Source: Comamonas testosteroni (GTDB lineage Bacteria; Pseudomonadota; Gammaproteobacteria; Burkholderiales; Burkholderiaceae_C). From it: a DNA stretch of 64,000 nt. The stretch lies in contig CP044131.1 of assembly GCA_008727115.1 (NCBI GenBank), positions 434,001 through 498,000 of the forward strand. The letters run 5' to 3'. The first letter of the stretch is position 1. Every line of letters begins with the position of its first letter. A program made the translations under genes and the position numbers. Below the pieces are notes generated by a model. That model saw only the letters and a program-made list of their open reading frames with translations, did no database searches and was not told the DNA's origin. Shown here piece by piece: positions 19,222-29,258 of the stretch.

Positions 19222-20130
19222 ATGAAGTACCCCGCACGCGTCAAGATCATCGACGTAGGCCCGCGCGACGGCCTGCAAAACGAGAAGCAGCCTGTGCCTG
19301 CCGCCGTCAAGATTGAGTTGGTGCAGCGCCTGCAGGACGCGGGCCTCAAGGAGATTGAGGTCACCAGCTATGTGTCGCCCAAATGGGTGCCGCAGATGGC
19401 GGACAACGCTGAGGTCATGGCGGGCATTGAGCGCCGCAGTGGGGTGCTTTATTCGGTGCTGACGCCTAACCTCAAAGGCTTTGAAGCCGCTGTGGCGTCA
19501 AAGCCCGATGAGATCGTGGTGTTTGGCGCGGCCAGCGAGGCTTTTAGCCAGAAGAACATCAACTGCTCGATTGCCGAGAGTATTGAGCGCTTTGCGCCCG
19601 TGGTGCAGGCGGCGATGGATGCCGGTATCGCCGTGCGCGGCGCCATCAGCTGCACCGTGGGCTGTCCGTATGAAGGCGAGATTGCACCCGAGAAAGTGGG
19701 CTATGTGGCGCAGCTGATGAAGGGCATAGGCGTGCAGCGCGTGGATGTGGCCGACACCATTGGCGTGGGCACGCCCATCAAGGTGCAAAAGGCGCTGGAA
19801 GCGGCGCTGGCGCACTTCAGTATCGATCAGGTGTCCGGCCATTTTCACGATACCTACGGCCAGGCTTTGAGCAATACGCTGGCGGCGCTGGAAGTGGGTG
19901 TGTGGAACTTCCAGTCCTCGGTCGCGGGCCTGGGCGGCTGCCCTTATGCCAAGGGCGCCACGGGCAATGTGGCGACGGAAGACGTGGTCTACCTGCTGCA
20001 AGGCATGGGCATTGAAACCGGCATTGACCTGGACAAGCTTATCGACGCCGGCCAGTTCATCAGCGATCACCTGGGCCGCCCCACGCAGTCGCGTGTGGCC
20101 AAGGCGCTGCTCACAAAGCGCGCTGGTTGA
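19222..20130 (+). CDS. liuE: Hydroxymethylglutaryl-CoA lyase
   Basis: This 302-residue TIM-barrel enzyme cleaves HMG-CoA to acetoacetate and acetyl-CoA, the last step of leucine breakdown. Conserved segments are VGPRDGLQNE (metal-binding Asp and catalytic Arg), SCTVGCPYEG, GVGTPIKV, HFHDTYGQALSN (metal-binding His pair) and GLGGCPYAKGATGNVATED with the active-site Cys. AGGAGA precedes ATG 19222. It continues the liu cluster after ghrA. Confidence 0.94.
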   Translation: MKYPARVKIIDVGPRDGLQNEKQPVPAAVKIELVQRLQDAGLKEIEVTSYVSPKWVPQMADNAEVMAGIERRSGVLYSVLTPNLKGFEAAVASKPDEIVVFGAASEAFSQKNINCSIAESIERFAPVVQAAMDAGIAVRGAISCTVGCPYEGEIAPEKVGYVAQLMKGIGVQRVDVADTIGVGTPIKVQKALEAALAHFSIDQVSGHFHDTYGQALSNTLAALEVGVWNFQSSVAGLGGCPYAKGATGNVATEDVVYLLQGMGIETGIDLDKLIDAGQFISDHLGRPTQSRVAKALLTKRAG

Positions 20131-20166
20131 GCCATTCCGGGGTCTGGCTCCGATAGGATTCGGGCC

Positions 20167-20739
20167 ATGCCAAATCAATTTTCTTATGCCATGAAGCGCC
20201 TGGGCTTTGCGGGTCTGACCCTGTCCTGTGGCTTGCTGCTTTCTGCCTGTGCTGGCATGGATGCCCAGGAGTGCAAGGACACGGACTGGGCCTATCTGGG
20301 TCAGCTGGATGCCATGGATGGCAAGCAGGACATCAACACTCGTGCCAAGCGCCATTTCCGCAGCTGCAAGGACCAGGGCGTGCCAATGGATGTGCGCGCC
20401 TATCAGCAGGGCTGGCTGCGTGGGCTCAAGGACTTTTGCACGCCAGAAAGCGGCAAGGCCTATGGCGAAGCGGGCCGCAAGTACCAGTACGGCTATTGCC
20501 CCGCACAGCTGGAGCCGGCCTTCATGCAGGGCTATGGGCCGGTGCGTGATCGCCGAGAGTTGCAGGAGGAAATGCAGCAGCTGGAGCGCCGCATCGACCT
20601 CAAAAAGCGTGAGCTGCGCGAAGCCCGCAGCGCCAAGAGCAGCGCCAGTCACATTGCCTATGTGGAAAAAGATCTGCGTGATCTGAATGTCGAAATGCTG
20701 CAACTGCGCTTCAAGCTCGCGCAGATGCCAAAGCCTTGA
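20167..20739 (+). CDS. DUF2799 lipoprotein
   Basis: The 190-residue protein carries a signal peptide with lipobox LLSAC, then a Cys-containing domain with DTDWAYLGQLDAMDGK, AYQQGWLRGLKDFCTPESG and YQYGYCPAQL, which fits DUF2799. The last about 60 residues form a charged coiled-coil (EEMQQLERRIDLKKRELREA). Role unknown; probably an envelope lipoprotein. ATG 20167 or 20191 (MKRLGFAG) could be used; the second gives a more typical short signal. Confidence 0.82.
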   Translation: MPNQFSYAMKRLGFAGLTLSCGLLLSACAGMDAQECKDTDWAYLGQLDAMDGKQDINTRAKRHFRSCKDQGVPMDVRAYQQGWLRGLKDFCTPESGKAYGEAGRKYQYGYCPAQLEPAFMQGYGPVRDRRELQEEMQQLERRIDLKKRELREARSAKSSASHIAYVEKDLRDLNVEMLQLRFKLAQMPKP

Positions 20740-20865
20740 AAAGCACTTGCACCAGCCTGGCGCGGGCAGGTGTATCGCGGCCCTTGGGGCTGGTGCCTGG
20801 CCCACTCAGTACACTGTGATGCACAGGGCGCGGTGGGCGCTCTTTCTTCGAGAGTTTGAGTTTGT

Positions 20866-21363
20866 ATGTGTGGGTCAGAACTTTACGCGCTGCCGGAAGG
20901 TGTGCAGCGCGTCAGCCGTTTTTTGCAGGATGCCTGTCATCCTCATGCGCCGCAGATGCTTGATGGTGCAGCACGTACCGCGCAGGAGGCGGCGGATCAG
21001 CTCGGCATTCTGGTCGGTCAGGTAGCCAAGAGCATCATCTTCAAGCGCAAGATCGATGGCGTGGCCGTGCTGGTCGTAACCTCCGGCGACAAGCGCGTGG
21101 ATGAGAAAAAAGTGACGGCCCTGGTCGGCAAGGTCGGCCGCGCCGATGCGGACTTCGTCAAGGCCAGTACCGGCTTTTCGATTGGCGGTGTCAGCCCCGT
21201 GGCCCATGCCACCAAGCTGGTGACATTGATGGATGCCGAGCTGCAGCGCTTTGAGACCGTATGGGCCGCAGCGGGCCATCCTCATGGCGTGTTTGCGGCA
21301 ACGCCTGCACAGCTGCAGCAACTGACGCATGCCCCCTGGTCGGATGTAGTGGAGCTGACATGA
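20866..21363 (+). CDS. YbaK/ProX-type aminoacyl-tRNA deacylase
   Basis: The 165-residue protein fits the YbaK/EbsC family of trans-editing deacylases that hydrolyse mischarged tRNA. It has the conserved Lys in GQVAKSIIFK, a VVTSGDKRVDEKKV strand-helix and the GFSIGGVSPVAH motif (GxxxGGVxPxxH). Which tRNA it edits is not clear; the subgroup looks closer to single-domain proteins of unknown specificity than to E. coli YbaK. Its stop overlaps the next ATG by four bases (ATGA). Confidence 0.86.
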   Translation: MCGSELYALPEGVQRVSRFLQDACHPHAPQMLDGAARTAQEAADQLGILVGQVAKSIIFKRKIDGVAVLVVTSGDKRVDEKKVTALVGKVGRADADFVKASTGFSIGGVSPVAHATKLVTLMDAELQRFETVWAAAGHPHGVFAATPAQLQQLTHAPWSDVVELT

Positions 21364-21665
21364 GTGAAATGGTGAGTCTGCAAGAGCAGCAGGAACAACA
21401 GGCGCAGCAGGCACAGCAACTGGTGCAGCTGGCCACGAAGGCTGAGGTGGCGCTGGTCTGGGCCGAGGCCGATCAGCCCGTGGCATCGCCGTGCATCAAC
21501 GTCTGCCGCATGACCGAAGACCGCAGCCACTGCAAAGGCTGCTTCAGAACCATCGACGAGATTCGCGCCTGGTCCAAGGGTGACAGCGAGCTGCGTCTGG
21601 AAATCTGGGGCCAGCTGCTGCAGCGCGCAGGTCTCAAGGATCCGCGACAAGACCCTGAAATCTGA
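21360..21665 (+). CDS. DUF1289 small Cys-rich protein
   Basis: The 101-residue protein has a Gln-rich N-terminal stretch and the DUF1289 motif SPCINVCRM, then HCKGCFRTIDEIRAW, i.e. four Cys that likely bind metal. Function is unknown; such proteins are often found beside tRNA-related genes. ATG 21360 overlaps the YbaK stop, which fixes the start and implies coupling. Confidence 0.88.
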   Translation: MSEMVSLQEQQEQQAQQAQQLVQLATKAEVALVWAEADQPVASPCINVCRMTEDRSHCKGCFRTIDEIRAWSKGDSELRLEIWGQLLQRAGLKDPRQDPEI

Positions 21666-21686
21666 GCAACACCCAAGAGAGCCGAC

Positions 21687-22322
21687 ATGAAGCACATCAC
21701 TTTCTACCTGGACTTTGTGTCGCCCTATGCCTGGCTGGCGCTGGAGCAAATGCCCAAGGCGCTGCAGGGGCTGAGCTATCACGTCGAATATCGTCCGGTG
21801 CTGCTGGGTGCCTTGCTGCAAGGCGCAGCCAACCCCGGCCCGGCGGGCATCCCCGCCAAACGGGCGTGGACTTACCGGCAGGTGAGCTGGCTGGGTCAGT
21901 CTCTGGGCATACCGCTGCAGATGCCGGCCCAGCACCCGTTCAAGCCGCTGCCCTTGCTGCGGCTGGCGCTGGCCCATGGGCGAGGCGGCTGCATCAACCG
22001 CTTTGTGGCGCAGGCCGTGATGCAGCATGTCTGGCTGGGTGGTCTGGATGCCAACGCGCCGCAGCGCTTGCTGCAACTGCGCGAGCAGCTACAAGAACAG
22101 AAGCGTCACGATGAAGCCGGTGACGAGGTCAAGCAATGGCTGCGCAGCAATACCGACAAGGCGCAGCAGGCCGGCGTGTTCGGTGTACCCGCCTGGGAAG
22201 TGGACGGCCATGTCTTCTGGGGGGTGGACGCCCTGCCCATGCTGCGTAGTTATCTGCAAGGCGATGAGTGGTTTGCGCAGCAGTGGCAGGCCGTGACCCA
22301 GGTGGAGTCGGGCCTGAGCTGA
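21687..22322 (+). CDS. 2-hydroxychromene-2-carboxylate isomerase family (DsbA-fold)
   Basis: The 211-residue thioredoxin-fold protein begins MKHITFYLDFVSPYAW, with Ser12 at the glutathione-activating position of HCCA isomerases instead of a CxxC. Later GVFGVPAWEVDGHVFWGVD is the typical cis-Pro and substrate-side segment. The family uses glutathione to isomerise ring-fission products of naphthalene-type compounds, but single copies outside catabolic clusters have unknown substrates. No aromatic pathway lies around it here. Confidence 0.86.
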   Translation: MKHITFYLDFVSPYAWLALEQMPKALQGLSYHVEYRPVLLGALLQGAANPGPAGIPAKRAWTYRQVSWLGQSLGIPLQMPAQHPFKPLPLLRLALAHGRGGCINRFVAQAVMQHVWLGGLDANAPQRLLQLREQLQEQKRHDEAGDEVKQWLRSNTDKAQQAGVFGVPAWEVDGHVFWGVDALPMLRSYLQGDEWFAQQWQAVTQVESGLS

Positions 22323-22385
22323 GGCCGATAGGAAAACCTGGATATCTGGAGACCTGCCATGAAGCAGGTCTCTGTCGCTCAGGCG

Positions 22386-23507
22386 TTACTTTGCGGGTGC
22401 TTGCTTGGCTGCACCGCGATAGCGCTCCAGCCAGTGGGCGTAGGGCGCGGGCAAGACCCAGTCGGGCTTGTCCTTGCCCAGCGCCTGGGCCAGCTGGTAG
22501 GCGTAATGCGGATTGGCCAGATGGGCGCGGCCGATCATGACCAGATCGACTTCGCCATCGGCCACGATGCGCTCGGCCACCTGCGGATCATCCATGCCCC
22601 AGCTCGAAGCCACGGGCAGGCTGGCTTCGCGGCTCACGCGCTGGGCGATGAGGGCCAGGAAGGCGGGCGTGCCCCATGGCACTTTCACATCGGGGATCAC
22701 AAAGTTCACGCTGACGTTGAGCAGGTCCAGCCCGCGCTCGCGCATCTGGCGCGTGGCGGCAATCGACTCTTGCAGCGTCTCTTCATCGCGGCCGTCGTAT
22801 TCGATGACGCCAAAGCGGGCCGTCAGCGGCAGGTGCTCGGGCCAGACCTTGCGCACGGCCTCCACGGTCTCCAGCAGAAAGCGGGCGCGGTTGTCGAAGC
22901 TGCCGCCATAGGCGTCGTCGCGCTGGTTGCTGTGGGCCGAGAAAAAGCTCTGCGCCAGATAGCCATGGGCAAAGTGCAGCTCCAGCCATTCAAAGCCGGC
23001 TTCGAGAGCGCGGCGGGCAGCGGCCACAAAGTCGGCCTGCACGCGGGCAATGTCGTCCAGCGTCATGGCACGGGGCACGCGCGGCAGACCGCCGCCAAAG
23101 GCGATGGCCGATGGTGCGATGGGTTGCCAGCCTCGGGCATCGCCTTCGGCAATGTGCTGGTCGCCTTCCCAGGGGTTGTTGGCGCTGGCCTTGCGACCTG
23201 CGTGGCCGATCTGGATGCCGGGCACGGCGCCTGCGGCCTTGATGCCGGCGGCAATGCGGGCCATGCCTTCGATCTGGCCGTCGTTCCACAGGCCGGTGCA
23301 GTCGGGCGTGATACGGCCTTCGGGCGAGACGCCCGTGGCTTCGACAATCACCAGCCCCGCGCCGCCGCGCGCCATGGAGGCGTAGTGCACCTGATGCCAG
23401 TCATTGGTGAGGCCGTCCACCGCGCTGTACTGGCACATGGGTGGGATGGCGATGCGGTTGCGCAGCGTCAGGCTTTTGAGGGTAAAGGGCGTAAACAGTG
23501 CGGGCAT
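22386..23507 (-). CDS. Old Yellow Enzyme, YqjM/XenA type
   Basis: This 373-residue FMN-dependent ene-reductase reduces activated C=C bonds with NAD(P)H. Cys25 in PPMCQYSA is the redox-modulating Cys of the XenA/YqjM class, and QIGHAGRKAS carries active-site His residues. FMN-binding segments near LNVSVNFV and VDLVMIGRAHLANP complete the barrel. It is convergent with the HCCA isomerase gene. Its ATG is at 23507; no operon partner is seen upstream. Confidence 0.92.
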   Translation of the reverse strand: MPALFTPFTLKSLTLRNRIAIPPMCQYSAVDGLTNDWHQVHYASMARGGAGLVIVEATGVSPEGRITPDCTGLWNDGQIEGMARIAAGIKAAGAVPGIQIGHAGRKASANNPWEGDQHIAEGDARGWQPIAPSAIAFGGGLPRVPRAMTLDDIARVQADFVAAARRALEAGFEWLELHFAHGYLAQSFFSAHSNQRDDAYGGSFDNRARFLLETVEAVRKVWPEHLPLTARFGVIEYDGRDEETLQESIAATRQMRERGLDLLNVSVNFVIPDVKVPWGTPAFLALIAQRVSREASLPVASSWGMDDPQVAERIVADGEVDLVMIGRAHLANPHYAYQLAQALGKDKPDWVLPAPYAHWLERYRGAAKQAPAK

Positions 23508-23844
23508 GGGTTTATCGAAGCTAGGCGCAAGGGTGTACAGATGCTCTCAAAAAAGATAGTGCATGGCGCTTGTCAATCCATGGTTTCAGAGTTGAATAAG
23601 TCTGGAATCATTGCCTGAGAAGGGTAAGTAGCTATCAAAAACAAGAGCGTCCGGATTGCCCTGCAGTGAATGCAATCGGAAGCCCTCATGCTCCACGTTG
23701 CGCGATAACCTTGCAGGCTCCGACTTTTTCCTTGGCGCAACATCGCAATGCAAAGCGGCCTGCGACCAGCTTGTGCGCTGATGGCAGGCCGCTTCATATG
23801 CGAGCCATGATGGGCAGCCCGGCATGGTGCCGGGCCTTGCTGCA
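23508..23844. other. 337 bp gap with hairpins and a repeat fragment, no gene
   Basis: No ORF in this stretch looks coding. It holds the upstream region of the Old Yellow Enzyme gene, a short fragment GTAGCTATCAAAAACAAG near 23630 that matches a family 2 end, and the 3' region of actP with two hairpins. Confidence 0.6.
23755..23835 (-). terminator. Candidate actP terminator region with two hairpins
   Basis: GCCCGGCA-TGG-TGCCGGGC (23817-23835) lies ten bases past the actP stop. A second stem GCGGCCTGC / GCAGGCCGC spans 23755-23792 and, read on the minus strand, is followed by TTTG. The T-run is short, so termination strength is uncertain. Confidence 0.5.
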
Positions 23845-25587
23845 TCAGTGTCCCGATGCGCCAGCGGCACCCAGGCCGGTTTCAGAGCGCACTTGCTGCG
23901 CCGGGAATACGGCGCGTTCCTTGGACGCCTGCGCACTCTTGTCGAGCACGGAGAACAGCCACACGCCGAAGAAGCCAATCGCCATGGAGAACAGCGCAGG
24001 CGAGGCGTAGGGGAACCAGGCCGAGCCGGCGGGGTGGCCCAGCGTTGCTTCCCACACCGAGGGCGAAACAATGGTCAGGCCCACGGAGGAGACCAGGCCC
24101 ATGAAGCCGCCGATCACGGCGCCCTTGGTCGTGCAGTCCTTCCACAGCACCGACAGCAGCAGTGGCGGGAAGTTGGCCGAAGCCGCGACCGCAAAGGCCA
24201 GCGAGACCATGAAGGCGATGTTCTGCTTCTCGAACACAATGCCCAGCAGCACGGCCACAATGCCCAGGCACAGTGTGGTGATGCGCGAGACCTTGAGTTC
24301 GGAGGCGCTGTCGGCCTTGCCCTTCTTGATGACGGTGGCGTACAGGTCGTGCGAGACGGCCGATGCGCCCGACAGTGTCAGACCGGCGACCACGGCCAGG
24401 ATGGTGGCAAAGGCCACGGCCGAGATAAAGCCGTAGAACACATCGCCGCCCACCGTCTTGGCCACCAGCACGGCAGCCATATTGGCTGTGCCTGCGCCGC
24501 CATGGATCACGCCCTTGGCCGTGTCCGCCATGTCGGGGTTGGTCAGCACCAGGGTGATGGCGCCGAAGCCGATGATGAAGATCAGCACATAGAAGTAGCC
24601 GATCCAGGTCGTGGCCCAGAACACGCTCTTGCGCGCTTCCTTGGCGTCAGGCACGGTGAAGAAGCGCATCAGGATGTGGGGCAGGCCCAGGGTGCCGAAC
24701 ATCAGCGCCATGCCAAAGCTGATGGCCGAGATCGGGTCCTTGATAAAGCCACCCGGGCCCATGATGGCCAGGCCCAGTTTTTCCGCGACCGAGGGCTCTG
24801 CGCCTCCATTTGCGGCGATCTGGGTGCGAACCTTCACGCCTTCGGCAAACAGTGCTTCGGGGCTGAAGCCGTACTTGGCCAGCACCATGAAGCCCATGAA
24901 GGTCACGCCGGCCAGCAGCAGGCAGGCCTTGATGATCTGCACCCAGGTGGTGGCGGTCATGCCGCCAAACAGCACATAGATCATCATCAGCGCGCCCACC
25001 AGCACCACGGCGATCCAGTAGTCCAGGCCGAACAGCAGCTTGATGAGCTGACCGGCACCGACCATCTGGGCAATCAGATAGAAGGCCACCACGACCAGCG
25101 TGCCGCAGGCGGCAAAGATGCGAAACGGCTTTTGCGCAAAGCGGTAGCCGGCCACATCGGCAAAGGTGAAGCGACCCAGATTGCGCAGACGCTCTGCCAG
25201 CAGGAAGGTCAGCAAAGGCCAGCCGACCAGAAAGCCGATGGAGTAGATCAGGCCGTCATAGCCACTGGCCATGACGGACGCCGAGATGCCCAGAAACGAG
25301 GCCGCAGACATGTAGTCGCCCGCAATCGCCAGACCGTTCTGAAAGCCGGTGATGCCGCCGCCAGCGGTATAGAAGTCCGATGCCGACTTGGTGCGGCCTG
25401 CTGCCCATTTGGTGATCCACAGTGTTGCCACCACAAAGGCGGTGAACATGATGATGGCCGTCCAGTTGGTGGCCTGCTTGGCGGCATTGCCGACGTCGCC
25501 GCCAGCGGCCAGCACTGGTGCGGCGGTGGCCAGAGCAGCCAGCCCGGCCGCGCCTGCCAGCCATTGCAAAGAGTTGCGCTGATTCAT
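23845..25587 (-). CDS. actP: Cation/acetate symporter
   Basis: The 580-residue sodium:solute symporter starts with a cleavable-signal-like N-terminus (residues 1-27, ending PVLA) and has about 13 hydrophobic segments. [20 protein letters not shown], then [17 protein letters not shown] and [12 protein letters not shown] are typical of ActP. It imports acetate and other short acids. It overlaps the upstream DUF485 gene by four bases, the usual yjcH-actP pair. Confidence 0.93.
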   Translation of the reverse strand: MNQRNSLQWLAGAAGLAALATAAPVLAAGGDVGNAAKQATNWTAIIMFTAFVVATLWITKWAAGRTKSASDFYTAGGGITGFQNGLAIAGDYMSAASFLGISASVMASGYDGLIYSIGFLVGWPLLTFLLAERLRNLGRFTFADVAGYRFAQKPFRIFAACGTLVVVAFYLIAQMVGAGQLIKLLFGLDYWIAVVLVGALMMIYVLFGGMTATTWVQIIKACLLLAGVTFMGFMVLAKYGFSPEALFAEGVKVRTQIAANGGAEPSVAEKLGLAIMGPGGFIKDPISAISFGMALMFGTLGLPHILMRFFTVPDAKEARKSVFWATTWIGYFYVLIFIIGFGAITLVLTNPDMADTAKGVIHGGAGTANMAAVLVAKTVGGDVFYGFISAVAFATILAVVAGLTLSGASAVSHDLYATVIKKGKADSASELKVSRITTLCLGIVAVLLGIVFEKQNIAFMVSLAFAVAASANFPPLLLSVLWKDCTTKGAVIGGFMGLVSSVGLTIVSPSVWEATLGHPAGSAWFPYASPALFSMAIGFFGVWLFSVLDKSAQASKERAVFPAQQVRSETGLGAAGASGH

Positions 25588-25892
25588 ACCTTGACGCCTT
25601 TGAGAATGTCGCGAGTCAGTTGATCAAACTCGCCATTGGCGCGGCGCACATACAGGCCGGTGATGATCACGGAAAAAATAATGACGCCCATGCCGATGGG
25701 GATGCCCAGGGTGGTCACGCCCGCGCCTATGGGCTGGGCCAGGAACTCCTTGTCGAACGCGATCAGCGCGACATAGCCGTAGTACACGATCAGCATCAGA
25801 ACGGTCAGTGCCAGGCCCAGGCGGTTGCGCTTGCGGCGCAGCTGCTGGTAGGCGGGGTTGCTTTGAATAGTCTCTATCACCGGGTCTTGCAC
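25584..25892 (-). CDS. DUF485 inner membrane protein (YjcH-like)
   Basis: The 102-residue protein has two hydrophobic helices ([20 protein letters not shown] and [20 protein letters not shown]) joined by a [11 protein letters not shown] loop, with a C-terminal [12 protein letters not shown] tail. That is the DUF485 family regularly paired with ActP. It probably supports the symporter, but its role is unproven. Its stop overlaps the actP start. The 292 bp upstream form a divergent promoter region shared with the MHS transporter. Confidence 0.92.
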   Translation of the reverse strand: MQDPVIETIQSNPAYQQLRRKRNRLGLALTVLMLIVYYGYVALIAFDKEFLAQPIGAGVTTLGIPIGMGVIIFSVIITGLYVRRANGEFDQLTRDILKGVKV

Positions 25893-26184
25893 AGTGTTGT
25901 CTCCTTTGAAATTTTCCAGCCTGCCTGCGTAGGTGAGCGGCCTGCTTGCGATGCATTCTGAGAAGCCCGTCTGACCGCCTCCTTACTTACGTTATCGGTG
26001 TTTGCCCCCGGTTTTTCACATCGGAAAAAAACGAGCGCGGGTAAGTGCTGAGAGGGTCGGGTAATGCCCAGCCTTGAATTTTTTGGGGAGTGATTTTTTG
26101 TAAGTTAGCGGTCAGTTGTCGATTTGATATTGGCCAAACAGGTGATCTGGCAGCGCCTGGAATTCCAAAACCTAGGAGACAAAC

Positions 26185-27867
26185 ATGGCCATCAATGCGA
26201 CAGCAAGCGCGGGAGGTAAGTCGGCCCCAAGGCCGATGAGCCCGGAAGAGCGCAAAGTCATCTTTGCGTCTTCACTCGGAACGGTGTTCGAGTGGTATGA
26301 CTTCTATCTGTACGGGTCTCTGGCGGCCATCATCGCCAAGCAGTTCTTCAGCGGTCTGGATTCAGGCTCTGCCTTCATCTTTGCGCTGCTGGCGTTTGCG
26401 GCGGGCTTTATCGTGCGCCCCTTCGGGGCGCTGGTGTTCGGCCGTCTGGGCGACATGATCGGGCGCAAGTACACCTTTCTGGTGACGATTCTGATCATGG
26501 GCGTGTCCACCTTCATCGTGGGTATCTTGCCCAACTACGCCAGCATCGGCGTGGCGGCTCCCATCATCCTGATCGCACTGCGCATGCTGCAGGGGCTGGC
26601 GCTGGGCGGCGAGTATGGCGGTGCCGCCACCTATGTGGCCGAGCATGCCCCGCACGGCAAGCGCGGTGCCTATACCTCGTGGATTCAGACCACGGCGACG
26701 CTGGGTCTGTTCCTGTCGCTGCTGGTGATTCTGGGAGTGCGCACCTCTCTGGGCGAAGAGGCCTTTGTGGACTGGGGCTGGCGTATTCCTTTCCTGGTGT
26801 CCATCCTGCTGCTGGCCATCTCGGTCTGGATTCGCATGACGCTGTCCGAGTCGCCCGCCTTCCAGAAGATGAAGGCGGAGGGCAAGGTCTCCAAGTCTCC
26901 GCTCAAGGAGTCCTTCGGGCACTGGAAGAATCTGAAAGTCGTGATCCTGGCTCTGCTGGGTCTGACGGCCGGCCAGGCCGTGGTCTGGTACACGGGGCAG
27001 TTCTATTCGCTGTTCTTCCTGACGCAGCAGCTCAAGGTCGATGCCGTGACTGCCAATCTGATGATTGCCGCAGCGCTGCTGATCGGTACGCCTTTCTTTG
27101 TGATCTTCGGAACGCTGTCCGACAAGATCGGCCGCAAGCCCATCATCATGATGGGCTGCATTCTGGCGGTGCTGACCTACTTCCCCGTCTTCAAGGCGCT
27201 GACCGAAGCGGCCAACCCTGATCTGGCCGCTGCTCAGGCCAAGAACAAGGTGGTGATCGTGGCCGATCCTGCCGAGTGCTCGTTCCAGTTCAACCCTACC
27301 GGCACGGCCAAGTTCACCAGCTCCTGCGACGTGGCCAAGCAGGCGCTGGCCAACCGCTCGGTGAGCTATGAGAGCGAGGATGCGCCGGCAGGCACACCTG
27401 CAGTCATTCGCATCGGTGATGACACGGTTGCCAGCTACTCCATGGCGGGTTTGAGTGCGGATGAGCTCAAGGCCAAGGGGGCTGAGTTCAACAAGACCGT
27501 GACAGAAACGCTGAAGAAGGATGGTTACCCCGACAAGGCAGATCCGGCCAAGATGAACAAGGTCATGATGATTGCGATCCTGACCTATCTGGTGCTGCTG
27601 GTGACCATGGTCTACGGCCCCATTGCCGCCATGCTGGTGGAGCTGTTCCCCACGCGCATTCGCTATACATCGATGAGCTTGCCCTATCACATCGGTAACG
27701 GCTGGTTTGGCGGTCTGCTGCCGACCATGTCGTTTGCCATCGTGGCGCAGACCGGAAATATGTACAACGGCCTCTGGTATCCCATCATCATTGCGGGAGT
27801 TACCGCGGTCATCGGTACGTTGTTCGTGCCCGAAGCCAAGGACCGAGATATCTACGCCGATGATTGA
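26185..27867 (+). CDS. MHS-family MFS transporter with long extra loop
   Basis: The 560-residue carrier belongs to the metabolite:H+ symporter branch: SLGTVFEWYDFYLYGSLA in helix 1, FGRLGDMIGRKYTF loop motif, and LGGEYGGAATYVAEHAP. It is about 120 residues longer than usual because of a hydrophilic insertion (about 336-455) after helix 8. The loop holds two Cys 16 apart (in ECSFQF and SSCDVA), suggesting a periplasmic domain with a disulfide. AGGAGA precedes ATG 26185. The substrate is unknown, probably an organic acid. Confidence 0.9.
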   Translation: MAINATASAGGKSAPRPMSPEERKVIFASSLGTVFEWYDFYLYGSLAAIIAKQFFSGLDSGSAFIFALLAFAAGFIVRPFGALVFGRLGDMIGRKYTFLVTILIMGVSTFIVGILPNYASIGVAAPIILIALRMLQGLALGGEYGGAATYVAEHAPHGKRGAYTSWIQTTATLGLFLSLLVILGVRTSLGEEAFVDWGWRIPFLVSILLLAISVWIRMTLSESPAFQKMKAEGKVSKSPLKESFGHWKNLKVVILALLGLTAGQAVVWYTGQFYSLFFLTQQLKVDAVTANLMIAAALLIGTPFFVIFGTLSDKIGRKPIIMMGCILAVLTYFPVFKALTEAANPDLAAAQAKNKVVIVADPAECSFQFNPTGTAKFTSSCDVAKQALANRSVSYESEDAPAGTPAVIRIGDDTVASYSMAGLSADELKAKGAEFNKTVTETLKKDGYPDKADPAKMNKVMMIAILTYLVLLVTMVYGPIAAMLVELFPTRIRYTSMSLPYHIGNGWFGGLLPTMSFAIVAQTGNMYNGLWYPIIIAGVTAVIGTLFVPEAKDRDIYADD

Positions 27868-27907
27868 TTGAATGCCTGGGCGCTTCAGTTTCTGAAGCAT
27901 TCCACTC

Positions 27908-27942
27908 AAGGCCCGTCTCGCGATTGCTGGATGGGCCTTTTT
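27908..27942 (+). terminator. Intrinsic terminator after the MHS transporter
   Basis: AAGGCCC (27908-27914) pairs with GGGCCTT (27933-27939), and a run of five T starts at 27938. Confidence 0.8.
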
Positions 27943-28125
27943 GCTTTGCTTTAGCACTCATGGATTACAGCAGTGTGGCAGCAAAGCATCATCGGCTCAT
28001 TTTTTTGTCATGCAAATCATGCTTTTCAGAGGCACGAACCTAGAATCACTCCTAGCCGCGAGAGGGCAGGAAGCCTACAAGCCAATGCGGTGCAAAAACA
28101 CTATCCCAGGATTTAGGAGCATTGA

Positions 28126-29160
28126 ATGACCAAGATGACTCGCATCGCTCTGGCCACACTGGCTGTGATGGGCGCAACTACCGCAATGGCACAGAGCAGC
28201 GTGACGCTGTATGGCCGTATCAACACCACTGTTGAACACCAAAAGCTGGGCGACCAGTCAGCCACGGGCATGGTGAATAACGCTTCTCGCTTTGGCTTCC
28301 GCGGTACAGAAGATCTGGGCGGTGGTCTGAAGGCTGGCTTTGTGCTGGAGTCCGGTTTCAGCTCCGACACTGGCGCTGCTGCTTCGACATTCTTTGGTCG
28401 TCAAAGCGAAGTGAATCTGTCGGGCAACTTCGGTATGGTCCGTCTGGGCAATTTCTTCCCTGAGTCCTATTTCGCATCTGCTGACTATGTCAGCATGCAT
28501 AACCACGATACCGGTCCTTCTTCGGACGCTCTGTACCAAGATCCCAACTGGATGGGTGCTTCGACTGGCGGTCAGGGTGGTGTGGGTGGCCTGGGCACGG
28601 GCAACAAAATTTCTTATCGCACTCCAGCCATGGGCGGCTTCTGGGCAGAAGGCTCCGTGTCCATGCACGAAAAAGCAGCTGGCACCAACAGCAAGAATGG
28701 CTACGACCTGGCTGCCAACTACAACCAAGGGCCTCTGGCACTCGGCGCTGGTTACAGCCGCTGGAACAGCAATTGGCAAGCCTCTCTGCGCGGCCTGTAC
28801 ACCTTTGGTGCTGTGACTCTGGGTGGTTACTACCAGCGCAACGACGAAACGCTGATGGGCTCGCGCAACAACTTCCGTCTGTCGGCGATGTATGCCATGG
28901 GTGCATCTGAATTCCACGCGAACGTGGGCCGTGCCAATAGCTGGAGCAACCTGTCCAGCTCGGCAGCCACTCAGTTTACGCTGGGCTACAACTACAACCT
29001 GAGCAAGCGCACCAAGGTCTATACCTACTACACCCGTGTGAACAACGGAAACAATGCGAGCTATGGTTATGGCAATGCCTTGAGCGACAGCATGACTGCT
29101 GGCCAGCCCACAGGCAAGGACTTCAGCTCCTTTGCGCTGGGTGTCCGCCACGCTTTCTAA
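28126..29160 (+). CDS. General porin (Gram-negative OmpC-like, Comamonas Omp32 type)
   Basis: The 344-residue outer-membrane protein has a signal peptide ending MAQ (residues 1-22), mature start SSVTLYGRINTTVEHQ, GFRGTEDLGGGLKAGFVLES in the early strands, and a C-terminal Phe in ALGVRHAF, the BAM recognition signal. It forms a 16-stranded trimeric porin. TAGGAG precedes ATG 28126. Codon use is less GC-rich than in neighbours, as is common for highly expressed porins. The last stem-loop downstream is a strong terminator. Confidence 0.93.
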   Translation: MTKMTRIALATLAVMGATTAMAQSSVTLYGRINTTVEHQKLGDQSATGMVNNASRFGFRGTEDLGGGLKAGFVLESGFSSDTGAAASTFFGRQSEVNLSGNFGMVRLGNFFPESYFASADYVSMHNHDTGPSSDALYQDPNWMGASTGGQGGVGGLGTGNKISYRTPAMGGFWAEGSVSMHEKAAGTNSKNGYDLAANYNQGPLALGAGYSRWNSNWQASLRGLYTFGAVTLGGYYQRNDETLMGSRNNFRLSAMYAMGASEFHANVGRANSWSNLSSSAATQFTLGYNYNLSKRTKVYTYYTRVNNGNNASYGYGNALSDSMTAGQPTGKDFSSFALGVRHAF

Positions 29161-29230
29161 CTTGTGCACCGCGCAAGCGGTGTCTCCAGCAACTGCAGCT
29201 GATAATGCAGACCATTACTCCAAGTTCATA

Positions 29231-29258
29231 CCCCATGCCGAAAGGCATGGGGTTTTTT
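29231..29258 (+). terminator. Intrinsic terminator of the porin gene
   Basis: CCCCATGCC (29231-29239), loop GAAA, GGCATGGGG (29244-29252), then six T. Confidence 0.92.
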
